Shown: positions 17,669-27,614 of the stretch, piece by piece
Position numbering within the stretch: position 1 is the first letter of the stretch
Layout: each line of letters opens with the position of its first letter
DNA from: Hymenobacter lapidarius
Lineage (GTDB): Bacteria; Bacteroidota; Bacteroidia; Cytophagales; Hymenobacteraceae
Reading direction: 5' to 3'
NCBI RefSeq assembly: GCF_001816145.1
Contig: NZ_MDZB01000055.1
Coordinates: 27,999 to 91,998 of the forward strand
DNA length: 64,000 nucleotides
Notes under the pieces: generated by a model
Told to the model about the DNA's origin: nothing
Database searches by the model: none
What the model saw: the letters and a program-made list of their open reading frames with translations, nothing else
Translations under genes and position numbers: made by a program

Positions 17669-20600
17669 TTAGAAGCCGAGCGTGACGCCACCGGTGATGG
17701 TGCGGGCCTGGGGGTAAGTGAAGAAGTCGGTACCCAGCGCGGTATTGGTGCCGCTAAAGGTGCTCACCTCCGGGTCGAGACCCGAATAGTTAGTGAAGGT
17801 CACTAAGTTCTGCGCCTGGGCGTAGATGCGAATCGTGCGGATGTGGGCACGGGTGGCCAGCGTTGTGGGCAGGGTGTAGCCCAAGGTCAAGCTCTTCAAG
17901 CGGGCATACGAGCCATCTTCCAGGAAGCGGTCCGAGGTACGGTTGTTCTGGTTCGGGTCCCCGAACACAGCACGGGGAATATTGGTGTTGGTGTTGGTGG
18001 GAGTCCAGCGGTTCAACACTTCTACGTCCTGGCTGTAAGTGGTGCTCATACCCTGGGTGAAGGCCTTCGAGTTGTTGTAAATCTTGTTGCCTACGTTGTA
18101 TTGCAGGAACGCGCTCAGGTCGAAGCCCATGTAGCGGAAGGTGTTGGTGATGCCACCAAAGTACTTGGGCTGGGCGTTGCCCATGATTTGCTGGTCGTCG
18201 GCGGTAATGCGGCCGTCACCGTTAAGGTCTCTAAACTTGATGTCGCCGGGGCGGGTCAGGGCCGACTGGTAGCGAGCAGTTGTAGTACCGGTTTTGGCTT
18301 GGGCTTCGGTATCCAACTGGTTAATTTCCTCCTGAGTCTGGAAGATACGGTCAACACGGTAGCCATAGAAGGCACCCAGCGGCTGACCAACAATCAGGCG
18401 GCTGGCAAAACCTGCTGCCTGCCCCGTAGCGGCCAAGTCTGACAGCTTGGTCACCTTGTTGCGGTTGAAGCTGATGTTGAAGTTGGTTTCCCAGTTGAAG
18501 CCGGTGCCTTCGTTGCGGAAGTTCAGCGTCGTCAGAGCGAATTCGATGCCTTTGTTCTCGATGTTGCCAATGTTGGCACTGTAGCCCGTGAAGCCGGTAT
18601 CAGCACCGAGGCGCTGATTCAGTAGCAGGTCATCCGTCTTGCGCTGGTAAACATCAGCCGAAATATAGAAGCGGTTCTGCAGGAAACCGAAGTCAATACC
18701 GGCGTTGGCCTGCCGGGTGCGCTCCCACTTCAAGTCGGGGTTGGCCAGCTGCGTGAGGGCCAGACCGCCTTGGTCAAGGTAGTTGGCACCGGGGCCAATC
18801 AGACCGCGCGAACCGAAGTTGGCAGTGGGCTGGTTGCCGGTTTCGCCGTAGCTACCGCGCACCTTCAGTTCGCTCATTACCGTCTGGTCTTTCAGGAAAG
18901 ATTCATCCAGTACACGCCAGCCGGCCGATACCGCCGGGAAGTAGCCTACCTGGTTGTCCTTGCCAAAGCGCGATGACTGGTCGCGGCGAATAGAAGCACC
19001 GAGCAGGTAGCGGCCTTTAAACGAGTAGTCGACCTTCGCCAGGGTGCCAAACAATGCGTTACCCGTCGAACTGGTTGTTGCACTCGTTTTGTTGGCACCA
19101 GCCGAAAGCTCACGAATAGCGTTGCTGGGGAATCCAGTAGCTTGCGCAAACGTGGTGCTTTCCTTATCGCGCTGGAACTCGGCCACGAGCAGACCGCTAA
19201 CGTTATGGTCATCAGCAAAAGTCTTCGAGTAGGAGAAGGCACTGATGTGGTTGTAGTTCAGGTCCTGCAAGGTGCCTACAGTAGCTTCACCGCTTACGGC
19301 AGCACCTGCGTTGGTTAGGGTCGAGTAGAACCGGTCATCGCGGCCATAGGTGAAATCCAAGCCAAAAGTAGCGCGGTACTTCAAGTTCTTGATGAATTCG
19401 AATTCAGCGAACTGACTGCCGATGAGACGGTTATTGGCGCTCCGGATAAACGGCTCTTTTGCTGCGGCAACGGGGTTCTCCAGGGAGCCGTCTTTGTAGT
19501 AAGTACCATCTGGGCGGTAGATGGGCAGGTCGCGGGCATACAGGCGAGCCGTCGTCAATACCCCGAAGATGCTGTTGTCGTTGTTGATACGGTTGTTCAC
19601 GCTCTGGGTCAGGCCCAGGGAAGTACCCATGCGCACGTTGTCCGTCACTTTGTTGTCCAGAGTTACCCGAGCGCTGCCGCGGGCAAAGCCCGAGCCCACG
19701 ATGGTGCCTTCCTGGTCAAAGTAGTTTAGAGCCACCCGGTAGCGGTTTGCATCAGTGCCACCCGAGAAGGTAAGACCGTAGTTGCTGATGGGAGCCGTGC
19801 GCAATACCTCTTTCACGTAGTCGGTGTTAGTAGAGGTGCTGGGGTCCTGGAATTGGCTGAGCGGGCGGATGAAGTTGCCTGCTGGGTCATTATAGGAAGA
19901 TATGCCGTTGACGGTCGTGACACGCGAGGCTATCTGGTTATTGTATATGAAAGCTGCGGCGTCGGCGTTGGTGCGGAAAACCCTGGTGCCAACGGGAAAA
20001 TTGCCATTGGCGTTAGCTGGAAAGCGGTTGGCGACTGCGTCCAGGAAGAGCTGCGTTTGCTGCTCGCCGGTGATTATTTCGGGGCGCTTCCACACCGATT
20101 GTGCACCGGTATAGTAGTCTACATCAATCCGGGCTTTGCCAGCCTTGCCACGCTTGGTGGTAATGAGCACCACGCCGTTTGAAGCCCGCGAGCCGTAGAT
20201 AGCAGCCGAGGCGGCATCCTTCAGGACTTCGATGGATTCAATGTCGTTGGGGTTAATGTCGTTCAGGCCGTTGGTGCCCTGGTTGCCAGCACCCAACTGC
20301 GAAGTGTTACCCGTGTTTACTGGCAAGCCATCAACTACGTACAAAGGCTCATTGCTGGCGCCAATAGAAGCTGCGCCACGCACCCGCACGCTGATGCCCG
20401 AGCCCGGCGTGCCCGAACTCTGGGTTACCTGCACACCGGCTGCCCGGCCCTGTAGGGCCTGGTCTACACCAATGATGGGCTGGTCCTTAAAATCGGAAGC
20501 TTTTACCGAGGCGATGGAGCCGATAACGTCCCGACGCTCTTGTTGAGCACCGTAACCGGTTACCACTACTTCGGTCAGTTGCTTGGTGTCGGTTGCCAAA

Positions 20601-20884
20601 GCAACAGCGAACTGAGAATTTGAGCCAATAACCCGCTCTTGCGTGGTCATGCCTACCGAGCTGAACACCAGCGTGCCACCAGCCTCCGGAACTGTTAGGC
20701 TGAAAGCGCCATCAGCGTTAGAAGAAACACCGTTGGTGGTGCCTTTCAGCAGAACGGTCACGCCTGGTAAGCCACTGCCCGTAGATTGGTCGGTCACACG
20801 CCCGGTTATGGTCCGGGTTTGTGCCATCGCCCCCTGAAGGAGAGTAAACATGAGCACCAGACTCATGAGTATGATTTTTTTCAT
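17669..20884 (-). CDS. SusC/RagA family TonB-linked outer-membrane transporter (pair 1)
   Basis: 1071 residues from the ATG at 20884; the longer frame begins with a TTG two codons earlier. A signal peptide ends at AMAQ (about 22). A CarboxypepD-regulatory-like domain follows (about 23-104), then the TonB-box-like EVVVTGYG (105-112). The plug contains LYVVDGLPV and IESIEVLKDAASAAIYGSR, and the rest is a 22-strand barrel ending in TLGF. The protein imports oligomeric nutrients powered by TonB. A -7 box lies 45 bp upstream. The first 100 residues closely match those of susC 2. Confidence 0.95.
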   Translation of the reverse strand: MKKIILMSLVLMFTLLQGAMAQTRTITGRVTDQSTGSGLPGVTVLLKGTTNGVSSNADGAFSLTVPEAGGTLVFSSVGMTTQERVIGSNSQFAVALATDTKQLTEVVVTGYGAQQERRDVIGSIASVKASDFKDQPIIGVDQALQGRAAGVQVTQSSGTPGSGISVRVRGAASIGASNEPLYVVDGLPVNTGNTSQLGAGNQGTNGLNDINPNDIESIEVLKDAASAAIYGSRASNGVVLITTKRGKAGKARIDVDYYTGAQSVWKRPEIITGEQQTQLFLDAVANRFPANANGNFPVGTRVFRTNADAAAFIYNNQIASRVTTVNGISSYNDPAGNFIRPLSQFQDPSTSTNTDYVKEVLRTAPISNYGLTFSGGTDANRYRVALNYFDQEGTIVGSGFARGSARVTLDNKVTDNVRMGTSLGLTQSVNNRINNDNSIFGVLTTARLYARDLPIYRPDGTYYKDGSLENPVAAAKEPFIRSANNRLIGSQFAEFEFIKNLKYRATFGLDFTYGRDDRFYSTLTNAGAAVSGEATVGTLQDLNYNHISAFSYSKTFADDHNVSGLLVAEFQRDKESTTFAQATGFPSNAIRELSAGANKTSATTSSTGNALFGTLAKVDYSFKGRYLLGASIRRDQSSRFGKDNQVGYFPAVSAGWRVLDESFLKDQTVMSELKVRGSYGETGNQPTANFGSRGLIGPGANYLDQGGLALTQLANPDLKWERTRQANAGIDFGFLQNRFYISADVYQRKTDDLLLNQRLGADTGFTGYSANIGNIENKGIEFALTTLNFRNEGTGFNWETNFNISFNRNKVTKLSDLAATGQAAGFASRLIVGQPLGAFYGYRVDRIFQTQEEINQLDTEAQAKTGTTTARYQSALTRPGDIKFRDLNGDGRITADDQQIMGNAQPKYFGGITNTFRYMGFDLSAFLQYNVGNKIYNNSKAFTQGMSTTYSQDVEVLNRWTPTNTNTNIPRAVFGDPNQNNRTSDRFLEDGSYARLKSLTLGYTLPTTLATRAHIRTIRIYAQAQNLVTFTNYSGLDPEVSTFSGTNTALGTDFFTYPQARTITGGVTLGF

Positions 20885-20928
20885 GGACAAAAGGTTAAAA
20901 TAAAAAAGTTATGTGAGCATTGTGTTAT

Positions 20929-20936
20929 CAAAAATA
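20929..20936 (-). promoter_or_regulatory. -7 box TATTTTTG of susC 1
   Basis: An exact TAnnTTTG match on the minus strand, 44 nt upstream of the ATG at 20884. A TTG lies about 22 nt further upstream as a possible -33 element. The same octamer lies 51 nt before susC 2. Confidence 0.45.
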
Positions 20937-21228
20937 AGGCAAAAGACTTGAAACTGGGCAATAAAAACTTCATGTTACTTTAAAATTTAAATCTTTTGTT
21001 AAAAAATCAGTTAAATAATACAATTTACACAATGGAATAATAGAATAAGAGGCGAGTAATACGGCATAGTGTTAGATGCACATTTCATATAATATATACT
21101 AGATGCTTACGCATAAAAATTTGCGGATTGGTACGATACATAAGCAAGTATTAACGCCTGAAAAAATGTAGGGGTCAAGCATGGCTTCGTGTTCACATTG
21201 TTGACGGCAACACAGCGGAATTGGACAC
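20937..21228. other. A+T-rich spacer between two SusC/SusD operons
   Basis: About 290 bp, visibly A+T-rich, with no gene. It holds the upstream promoter region of susC 1. No extended repeat or palindrome was seen. Confidence 0.6.
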
Positions 21229-21233
21229 AACAA

Positions 21234-21269
21234 AAAAGCCTTCCTGACCATGCGGTCAGAAAGGCTTTT
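21234..21269 (-). terminator. rho-independent terminator of the second SusC/SusD operon
   Basis: The stem AAAAGCCTTCCTGACC (21234-21249) pairs with GGTCAGAAAGGCTTTT (21254-21269) with one mismatch and an ATGC loop. On the minus strand it is followed by six T. It ends the susC 2-susD 2-lipoprotein operon about 70 bp after the lipoprotein stop. Confidence 0.88.
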
Positions 21270-21339
21270 GAGACGGATGCAACGACAGTCGCTAAACTTA
21301 AGGAAAGCATCCGCTGATTAGCGGAACGCTAAACGAAAA

Positions 21340-21786
21340 CTATTGAACAAGCACTGCGGTAAAGAAACGCCGCTCGGTTACACCGTTGCCGGTGGCGTCT
21401 ACGGTGAGGGTGTAGGTGTTGGCCGGACGCGTCGAAGCGGTAGCTGTAGCACCCACGGGAGCCCCGTCGGCAGAAGCGCGCAGGCTATTGGCGGGGATGG
21501 TTACCGTGGCCACGCCATTGGTCACCGGGAAGGTGCCCAGATTGGCAGTTCTGACCGTGCCCGTGGTGTAGTTCGTTACGATGCTCACCGTGCTGGCGCC
21601 CGGGGCGCTAATCTTCAGCGTCAGGGTGCTGCCTATTTTATAGTCGGCAGTGGTTTTATCGATGGCATCATCGAACACAATGTTCATTTTGGGACCAACA
21701 TTGAGATTGGGCTCATCTTTTTCGCAGCTGGCCAGGGTGAACAAGGCCAGCAGCAAAAACAACAGGTTTAAAGAGCTTTTTTTCAT
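21340..21786 (-). CDS. hypothetical lipoprotein in SusC/SusD operon 2
   Basis: 148 residues. The N-terminal hydrophobic stretch ends in a lipobox (LASC, Cys21). The mature part is rich in Thr, Ala and Val with regular beta-strand periodicity (GSTLTLKISAPG, VATVTIPANSLR), as in an Ig-like or surface-binding domain. It follows susD 2 by 73 bp and lies before the operon terminator, so it is probably an accessory surface lipoprotein of the same uptake complex (SusE/F-like position). It is not related to SusE or SusF in any sequence I recognise. Confidence 0.7.
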   Translation of the reverse strand: MKKSSLNLLFLLLALFTLASCEKDEPNLNVGPKMNIVFDDAIDKTTADYKIGSTLTLKISAPGASTVSIVTNYTTGTVRTANLGTFPVTNGVATVTIPANSLRASADGAPVGATATASTRPANTYTLTVDATGNGVTERRFFTAVLVQ

Positions 21787-21859
21787 AAACAGGAAAATTA
21801 AAAAGGAGAAAAAAATCCGGAGGCGGCAGCCAGGCTTTCCCGCCTCCGGAAATTATCGG

Positions 21860-23320
21860 CTAGCGGCCGGGGTCCCAGAAAACGGTAGGAGCCGTCAGGT
21901 CGGGCCGGGCTGGCGTGTTGCCGGGGTTAGCAACGCGCTCCAGGTCGGGGTAGGGGAGTACGCGCAGTATCTGGGGCTGCAGGGCACCCACGGGCAGCGG
22001 CAGCACCGGGAAGCCCGTGCGCCGGTAGTCCGTCCAGGGCTCTACCGCTACACCGAAGTTAGCAATGAACTTCTCTTCAATAATCTGCTGAATGGCGTTG
22101 CCGGCCGTAAACACCGGGCGGGCCGCGATGTAGGCGGTGATGTCGGCAGCAGCTACGTTGGCCGAAGTCATCGAGGCCGTGATGCCAGCGTTGAACGACG
22201 TCCGGGCGAGGGTCAGGTTGCCGGTGCGGGCATAGTACTCGGCCAGAATGAAGTTATGCTCAGCGAAGGTAAGCATCCGGATGGGTGCCTCGCCGCTGTA
22301 GTCGTTGATGCCCGTGCCCGTGCGAGTGCCTCGCAGGTAGGTGCCCATGCGCGAAAAGCTAATGTTGGGAGCACCGGCAGCGCCGGTTCCGTTTTGAGCC
22401 CCTACGTAGGTAGTGCTACCTGCTGGGAAGGGAGTCAGGAAGGTGGCGCGACGAGGGTCGGCTTTGGCGTTCATCAACGTCACCAGCGTGGCGCTGGGGA
22501 AGAACGTGCTGGGGCGCGACTTCTCGAACTGGTCGATAGGGTTGTTCGCGTTTGCCGCGGCTTGGAAGTCCATTTGGAAATTGTCTGCATTGCTGGCCAT
22601 CACCGGGCCCGCTGCCAAAACGGCCGCGAAGCTTGCATTGGACGTTTTAGACAACTTGGGGAAGGAGTGCAGGTACAAGCGCAGCTTCAGCGTGTTGGCA
22701 AACTTCTCCCACTTGGCTAAGTCGCCGGCGTAAATAAGGTCGTCGGAAGCCGGTTTGAAGGTCGAAGTCTTCTTCAGGTCCTCGATGCCCGAATTAATCA
22801 GCGCGATAATGCCGGTGTATACATCAGCCGAAGCATCGTACTTAGGCTGCAAGTTCTGGTCGAATTTGAGCGCTTCCGTAAATGGAATGTCGCCAAACGC
22901 ATCCGTGGTCACGGAAAACAAGAAGCCCTGCATAATCTTGGCCACACCCGAGTAGGCAGGACTGGTAGCTTGAGACTGGTCTATCAGCTTCTGCAGGTCG
23001 GCCTGGGCCCCACCGTAGATGCCGCCCCGCCACGCGTTGTTGAGGTCGGTGGCCGTAATGTTGTAGCGGTCATATTCGGCCGTCTGAATGCCCGAGCCGC
23101 CCTGCCCGGCAAACTGCTGGGCGATGAGCGCGCTGTAGCGGTGCAGGTCCGACCCCATCAGAAAGCCAAGGTGCGCCTGGCCAGCTACCAGAACGTTGGC
23201 GGCCGGTGCTTCCAGAACCGCGTTAGGGTTCTGGTTAATATCTAAGAATTTGTCGCACGAGCTCAGGGCAAGCAGGCTTGCTACCAGTGCGAACGAAGTG
23301 GTCCGGTTATGAACTTTCAT
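21860..23320 (-). CDS. SusD/RagB-like outer-membrane lipoprotein (pair 2)
   Basis: 486 residues with a lipoprotein signal (LALSSC, Cys22), followed by DKFLDINQNPNAVLEAP. This opening and the segment YRYSAL/QQFAG-like early region belong to the SusD-like subgroup (SusD/RagB-like superfamily, Pfam SusD-like_2 type) that differs from classical SusD. The C-terminal part has an EEKFIANFGVAVEPWTDYRRTGFP motif, characteristic of the group. It begins 20 bp after susC 2 and so is its partner. The substrate is unknown; this subgroup is often linked with peptides or unknown oligomers rather than starch. Confidence 0.88.
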   Translation of the reverse strand: MKVHNRTTSFALVASLLALSSCDKFLDINQNPNAVLEAPAANVLVAGQAHLGFLMGSDLHRYSALIAQQFAGQGGSGIQTAEYDRYNITATDLNNAWRGGIYGGAQADLQKLIDQSQATSPAYSGVAKIMQGFLFSVTTDAFGDIPFTEALKFDQNLQPKYDASADVYTGIIALINSGIEDLKKTSTFKPASDDLIYAGDLAKWEKFANTLKLRLYLHSFPKLSKTSNASFAAVLAAGPVMASNADNFQMDFQAAANANNPIDQFEKSRPSTFFPSATLVTLMNAKADPRRATFLTPFPAGSTTYVGAQNGTGAAGAPNISFSRMGTYLRGTRTGTGINDYSGEAPIRMLTFAEHNFILAEYYARTGNLTLARTSFNAGITASMTSANVAAADITAYIAARPVFTAGNAIQQIIEEKFIANFGVAVEPWTDYRRTGFPVLPLPVGALQPQILRVLPYPDLERVANPGNTPARPDLTAPTVFWDPGR

Positions 23321-23340
23321 GATATAGAAGAAAGTAGAAA

Positions 23341-26300
23341 TTAGAAAGTGAGCCGAATCGAACCGCCGTAGGTGCGCGACTGGGGCAGGGCGTTGAACTC
23401 CAGGCCTTGCGAGTTGCTTTGGCCCTGAGCGTTTACTTCGGGGTCAATGTGCGGGATGTTCGGGGCGTAGAGGAATACGTTGCGGGCGTTCAGGCCCAAC
23501 TCTACACCACCCAGGAAAGTTCTATCGGTCAGCGTTTTTGGCAATGCATACGTCAGGGCCAATTCGCGCAGGCGAACCCACGAGCCGTCAAACACCACAA
23601 ACTCAGCACGGCCAAAACCATACAGGTCGTCGAAATAGTTCTCAGCCGTAATCTGTACGTTGTTGGGACGGAACGAGCCGTCAGGATTGCGAATTACACC
23701 ATCAATGATGTAAGTCTTATCGCGGTTGCCGGTCTCAACAGCCGCACCCTGGCGGCGAACGTCGCTGACGTTACGCGAAATGATGTCGCCACCATAACGA
23801 ATATCGAGCAAGGTACTCAGGGTCAGGCCTTTGAAGGTGAAGTTGTTGGTGAGGCCACCCGTCCAATCTGGGTTGGGGTCGCCTATAATCTGGTTATCGG
23901 AGGCCAATACGGCGCGGCCTCTGTCCGTAAGCAAAAGACGTCCTTGGGGGCGTCCTTTGTCGTCTACGCTTTCGCGCTGGAACACGCTGCCGAAAATGAC
24001 GCCGTAAGGCTGGCCGGCAATCAAACGGGTGCTAGGCGTTACAAAACCACCAAGGGTGATTTGAGTTACGCCGGGAGCCAGCTCCAATACCTTGTTGCGT
24101 ACCCGCGAGAAGTTGAACGAGTTGCTGTAGGTGAAGTTGCTCAGCTTGACCGGAATGGTGCTAATCATGAGCTCAACGCCCTTAGCCTCCGACCTGCCGA
24201 TGTTCTGGAAAGCATTGGTAAAGCCCGAAGCTGCGGCTACGGGCACCGCGAAAATGATGTCCTTGCTTTTCTGCTCGTAGTACGTGGCTTCCAAAGCCAC
24301 GCGACCACCAAACAACCGCAAGTCCGTGCCCACCTCGTAGCTGGTCGTGAACTCAGGACCCAGATTGGCGTTGCCGCCTACGTTGTCCAGCGACTGACCC
24401 AACTGCCCACGAAAAGGGAAGTTCAAGAAGGGGCCGAAGCCGTCGGCCGGCGTGTTGGTGGAGGCGAAATACGTGTCGGTTGAATACGGATCAGCCTCGC
24501 GGCCTACGGTTGCCGCGGCGGCACGCAGTTTCACCAAGTTGATGAAGGTGCTTTCCTTCAGCGTGGGCAGCGCGTCGCTGAGCACAATGCTGGTCGAAAC
24601 ACCGGGGTAGAAGTAGCTGCGCTTGCTCTTGCCGAAGGTGGACGAGTAGTCATTCCGGCCCGTGAGGCCCAAAAAGGCAAACTCGCGGAAAGACAGCTGC
24701 AAGTCACCGTAGAAGCCTACCAAACGACGTTTATTGGTAGTAGCGAAAGGCTGGAAGGTTTTGGTGTTGGTGATGTTATCGAAGCCACGCACCTGAATAT
24801 CGGTGCCCACGATGCCGATGTTAGTCGAAGCACGCTGGTTGATTTCGTTACCCACCAGCAGGCGCACCCCGAAGTCCTCGGTGATGTTGCGCTTCAAGGT
24901 CAGGTTCAGGTAAGAGCTGGTCTCAGTGCGGCTGAACGATTGGTCGAGAATGTTGCCCACTGCGCCACCGGCTCCGCCGGCAATGTTCGAACCACGGCTG
25001 TCGCGGGCGTTCACCGATTTGATGATTTGGTTGTAGGTGTCCGTACCGATTTTGTAGTCAACCGACAGCCAGTCCGTGAAGTCGTAACCAATGCTGGCAT
25101 TGCCTACAATGCGGTTAATCTGGTCTTTGTAGGTGTTGTTTTTGATGGTCCACAAAGGGTTGTCATCGTTGCTGTACCATGTGTTGTCGGGACGAATGCC
25201 AAACACGGCGGCTCCCTGCTGGCCACCGTTGGGCAGTTCAAAGGGGTAGCGCTTCAGGTCGAAGGTGCGGGGCAGGAAGTACGTACGGAAGAACGGGTTC
25301 ACCAAGGCGTTGCCCTGGGGCGTACGCTGCGAGCGGTTGTTGGTGTACACCATGTTCACTCCCGACCGCAGCTTCTCGGTGAGCTGAGCGGTACCGTTGA
25401 AGGTAAGCGTATTGCGCTGCAGCTCGTTGTTGTCCAGAATGCCCGTCTCGTTGAGGTTGCCATAAGCAGCGTAGTAGCGAGTCTTTTCGGTTGCCCCCGA
25501 CAGGGCGATGTTGTTCTGGAAGTTGGAGCCGGTTTTGAAGACGTCCTTTACGTTGTCGGGCTGAATGGTCAGCACTTCGTCTTCGCCGCGGAAGTTCTTC
25601 ACCGTCTGGCCCGTCACGAGGGGACCCCACGAGCCGTTGCTCAGGGGATTGAACTGCCCCAAGTTGCCCTGGCCGTAGGTGTTCTGGTATTCGGGCAGGC
25701 GGCCCACCTTCACGATGTTGTAGTTGGAGCTCACCGAAACGCTTTGCTTCTTGGTGCCCAGCGTAGCGCCTTTCTTGGTGGTAATCAGGATAGCGCCCGA
25801 AGCAGCCCGTGAGCCGTAGAGCACGGCAGCAGCCGGACCTTTCAGCACCGAAATGCTTTCCACGTCGTCTTGGTTGATGTCGATGGCACGGTTCGAGTTG
25901 GCCACACCGTTTTGCAGCGCGTTTCCGCCGCCGCCGTTGTCAATCGGAATACCGTCAACCACGAACAGCGGCTGGTTGCTGCCGGTGAACGTGGTCATGC
26001 CGCGAATGAAGATGCTGGACGAAGCGCCCACCATGCCGCTGGCACCCTGCACGCGCACGCCGGCAACTTTGGCCGTCAGCGAGTTGGAGATGTTGGTGGC
26101 ACGGGCTTGAGTCAGCTCCTGGTTCTTTACCTCGGAAACCGAGAAACCCACCGCTTTTTTCTCCTGCTCACGGCCGAAGGCCGTTACCACCACTTCGCTT
26201 AGTTGTTTGGCGTCCTGGGCCAACGCAATAGCGAACTGCGATTCGGCGCCAATGGGCCGCTCCTGCGTGGCCATGCCAACCGAGCTGATTACCAATGACC

Positions 26301-26508
26301 CCCCGGTAGCAGGCACCGTCAGGGTAAACGAGCCATCTGCGTTACTGGATACCCCGTTGGTGGTACCCTTTTCCAGGATGGTCACGCCGGGTAGGCCATC
26401 ACCGGTTTTTTGGTCGGTTACTCGCCCCGAAATGGTCCTTGTCTGCGCCAAAGCCCCCTGGAGGAAAGTAAACATGAGCACTAAGCTCATGAATAGAATT
26501 TTTTTCAT
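23341..26508 (-). CDS. SusC/RagA family TonB-linked outer-membrane transporter (pair 2)
   Basis: 1055 residues from ATG 26508; an extension to 26562 is a phenylalanine-rich, unconserved leader. Signal peptide to ALAQ (22), CarboxypepD-like domain to about 104, TonB-box-like EVVVTAFG (105-112), then plug motifs LFVVDGIPI and VESISVLKGPAAAVLYGSR and a long barrel ending in RLTF. It forms the channel for the SusD-like lipoprotein that follows. Its first 100 residues are nearly the same as in susC 1, while the plug and barrel differ strongly, pointing to different substrates. Confidence 0.95.
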   Translation of the reverse strand: MKKILFMSLVLMFTFLQGALAQTRTISGRVTDQKTGDGLPGVTILEKGTTNGVSSNADGSFTLTVPATGGSLVISSVGMATQERPIGAESQFAIALAQDAKQLSEVVVTAFGREQEKKAVGFSVSEVKNQELTQARATNISNSLTAKVAGVRVQGASGMVGASSSIFIRGMTTFTGSNQPLFVVDGIPIDNGGGGNALQNGVANSNRAIDINQDDVESISVLKGPAAAVLYGSRAASGAILITTKKGATLGTKKQSVSVSSNYNIVKVGRLPEYQNTYGQGNLGQFNPLSNGSWGPLVTGQTVKNFRGEDEVLTIQPDNVKDVFKTGSNFQNNIALSGATEKTRYYAAYGNLNETGILDNNELQRNTLTFNGTAQLTEKLRSGVNMVYTNNRSQRTPQGNALVNPFFRTYFLPRTFDLKRYPFELPNGGQQGAAVFGIRPDNTWYSNDDNPLWTIKNNTYKDQINRIVGNASIGYDFTDWLSVDYKIGTDTYNQIIKSVNARDSRGSNIAGGAGGAVGNILDQSFSRTETSSYLNLTLKRNITEDFGVRLLVGNEINQRASTNIGIVGTDIQVRGFDNITNTKTFQPFATTNKRRLVGFYGDLQLSFREFAFLGLTGRNDYSSTFGKSKRSYFYPGVSTSIVLSDALPTLKESTFINLVKLRAAAATVGREADPYSTDTYFASTNTPADGFGPFLNFPFRGQLGQSLDNVGGNANLGPEFTTSYEVGTDLRLFGGRVALEATYYEQKSKDIIFAVPVAAASGFTNAFQNIGRSEAKGVELMISTIPVKLSNFTYSNSFNFSRVRNKVLELAPGVTQITLGGFVTPSTRLIAGQPYGVIFGSVFQRESVDDKGRPQGRLLLTDRGRAVLASDNQIIGDPNPDWTGGLTNNFTFKGLTLSTLLDIRYGGDIISRNVSDVRRQGAAVETGNRDKTYIIDGVIRNPDGSFRPNNVQITAENYFDDLYGFGRAEFVVFDGSWVRLRELALTYALPKTLTDRTFLGGVELGLNARNVFLYAPNIPHIDPEVNAQGQSNSQGLEFNALPQSRTYGGSIRLTF

Positions 26509-26559
26509 GGAGTAAAAAAATGGGTGAAAGAAAAAAAAAGAAGTATCGACTTTACTTCT

Positions 26560-26567
26560 CAAAAATA
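26560..26567 (-). promoter_or_regulatory. -7 box TATTTTTG of susC 2
   Basis: An exact TAnnTTTG match on the minus strand, 51 nt before ATG 26508, and the same octamer as upstream of susC 1. No clear -33 element. Confidence 0.4.
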
Positions 26568-27500
26568 GGGAACGTAGGCCACACTGTAAGCTAAATGTTG
26601 ATTTTACGTAGTCCTAAACGCAATAAATTCGAAAAAAGCAGGCAAGTCTACACATTCTGAATGTCCAATTTACACCCTCTGATGCTTTTATGGGCGATGC
26701 TTAACTGCAGAATAACAGTTTGCTAGGCCTCAGCTTGCTAAATGCGCGGGGCCGTGACGGCGTGACGAGGAATATTTAGCCATTAGGTGGCCACCCGCTT
26801 GCATAAACCTAGGGGAATGCAGGATATTGCCTGCCTGGCCATCTCGAAGCCGTTGTTTGAAGCCCAAGAACCGTCAATGTTGCTGGGGCTTGAAAATAAG
26901 GTTTGCCAAGTATCCAAAGCGTTTTAATCCATTGCCGCAACCCCAGTGCCTGGTTGTGGAGGATGCGCCACAACTTGCCAATCGGTTACAAAGGCGTGTA
27001 GGGGAAGGGAGGCTGGTTGTTAATAAAGAAGGCATCCTGTCACAAATGCTTGGAAGCACCGTGGTTGTTGGTCTTACCGACGGGTTAGCTCAATCCTTGT
27101 GTCGTTACTACCCGCTGTCCATTGAACCTGGCAAGGGTAGCCCACTCCGGGATTATTGCCAAGGAATACAGTTGCAAGCTACTCCCAGGAAATCCTTGAT
27201 GGCGATTGGGCTGCAACAAGTGCTTTGGTGCGGCTTTTACCTGAAGTGAAGTAGTTGGCCTGTAGAATTGAAAAGGTCCGGACTGGTGAAGACTTCGTTT
27301 CTGATAATCTATGCTGAAGGGTGCGCGAAGGAGGTTGTAGAGATAGGGCGCCCACTCCTTTCATTGTGTTGGCCGTCAACCGACATTAAATAGGAGTTGC
27401 ATTTTCTAGCGAGTATGAGGTCTTGGTTCAACAGCGCAAGCAGTCTAGGACGGGTATTGCTCGATTCAGATTGCCCCAGGAGTTGTACAATACGCTTACA
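26568..27500. other. long A+T-rich divergent spacer, no convincing gene
   Basis: About 0.93 kb between divergent susC 2 and susC 3. The longest frame (26827-27249, 140 codons, plus strand) lacks any recognisable domain and codon bias. Two short frames on the other strand (26874-27059, 27179-27379) are equally unconvincing. The composition is less G+C-rich than coding DNA here. It could be a decayed gene or insertion remnant with two promoters at its ends. Confidence 0.5.
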
Positions 27501-27506
27501 TCATTG

Positions 27507-27537
27507 TTGGATTAACAAATAAACTTGTAATACCTTG
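27507..27537 (+). promoter_or_regulatory. candidate promoter of susC 3
   Basis: A TTG at 27507-27509 is followed after 21 nt by TACCTTG (27531-27537), a near match to TAnnTTTG lacking one T. It lies 77 nt upstream of ATG 27615. Confidence 0.35.
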
Positions 27538-27614
27538 CCGCTACATTGACCCTTTAAAGTCACTTTTTTCTTTTTTCCCACCTTCACTTTTTCACTCACC
27601 ACTTCTATTCTTAC

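Noticed and set aside
26827..27249. 140-codon plus-strand frame in the susC 2/susC 3 spacer
   Set aside because: No recognisable family, unusual composition and no promoter; kept only as part of the spacer entry.
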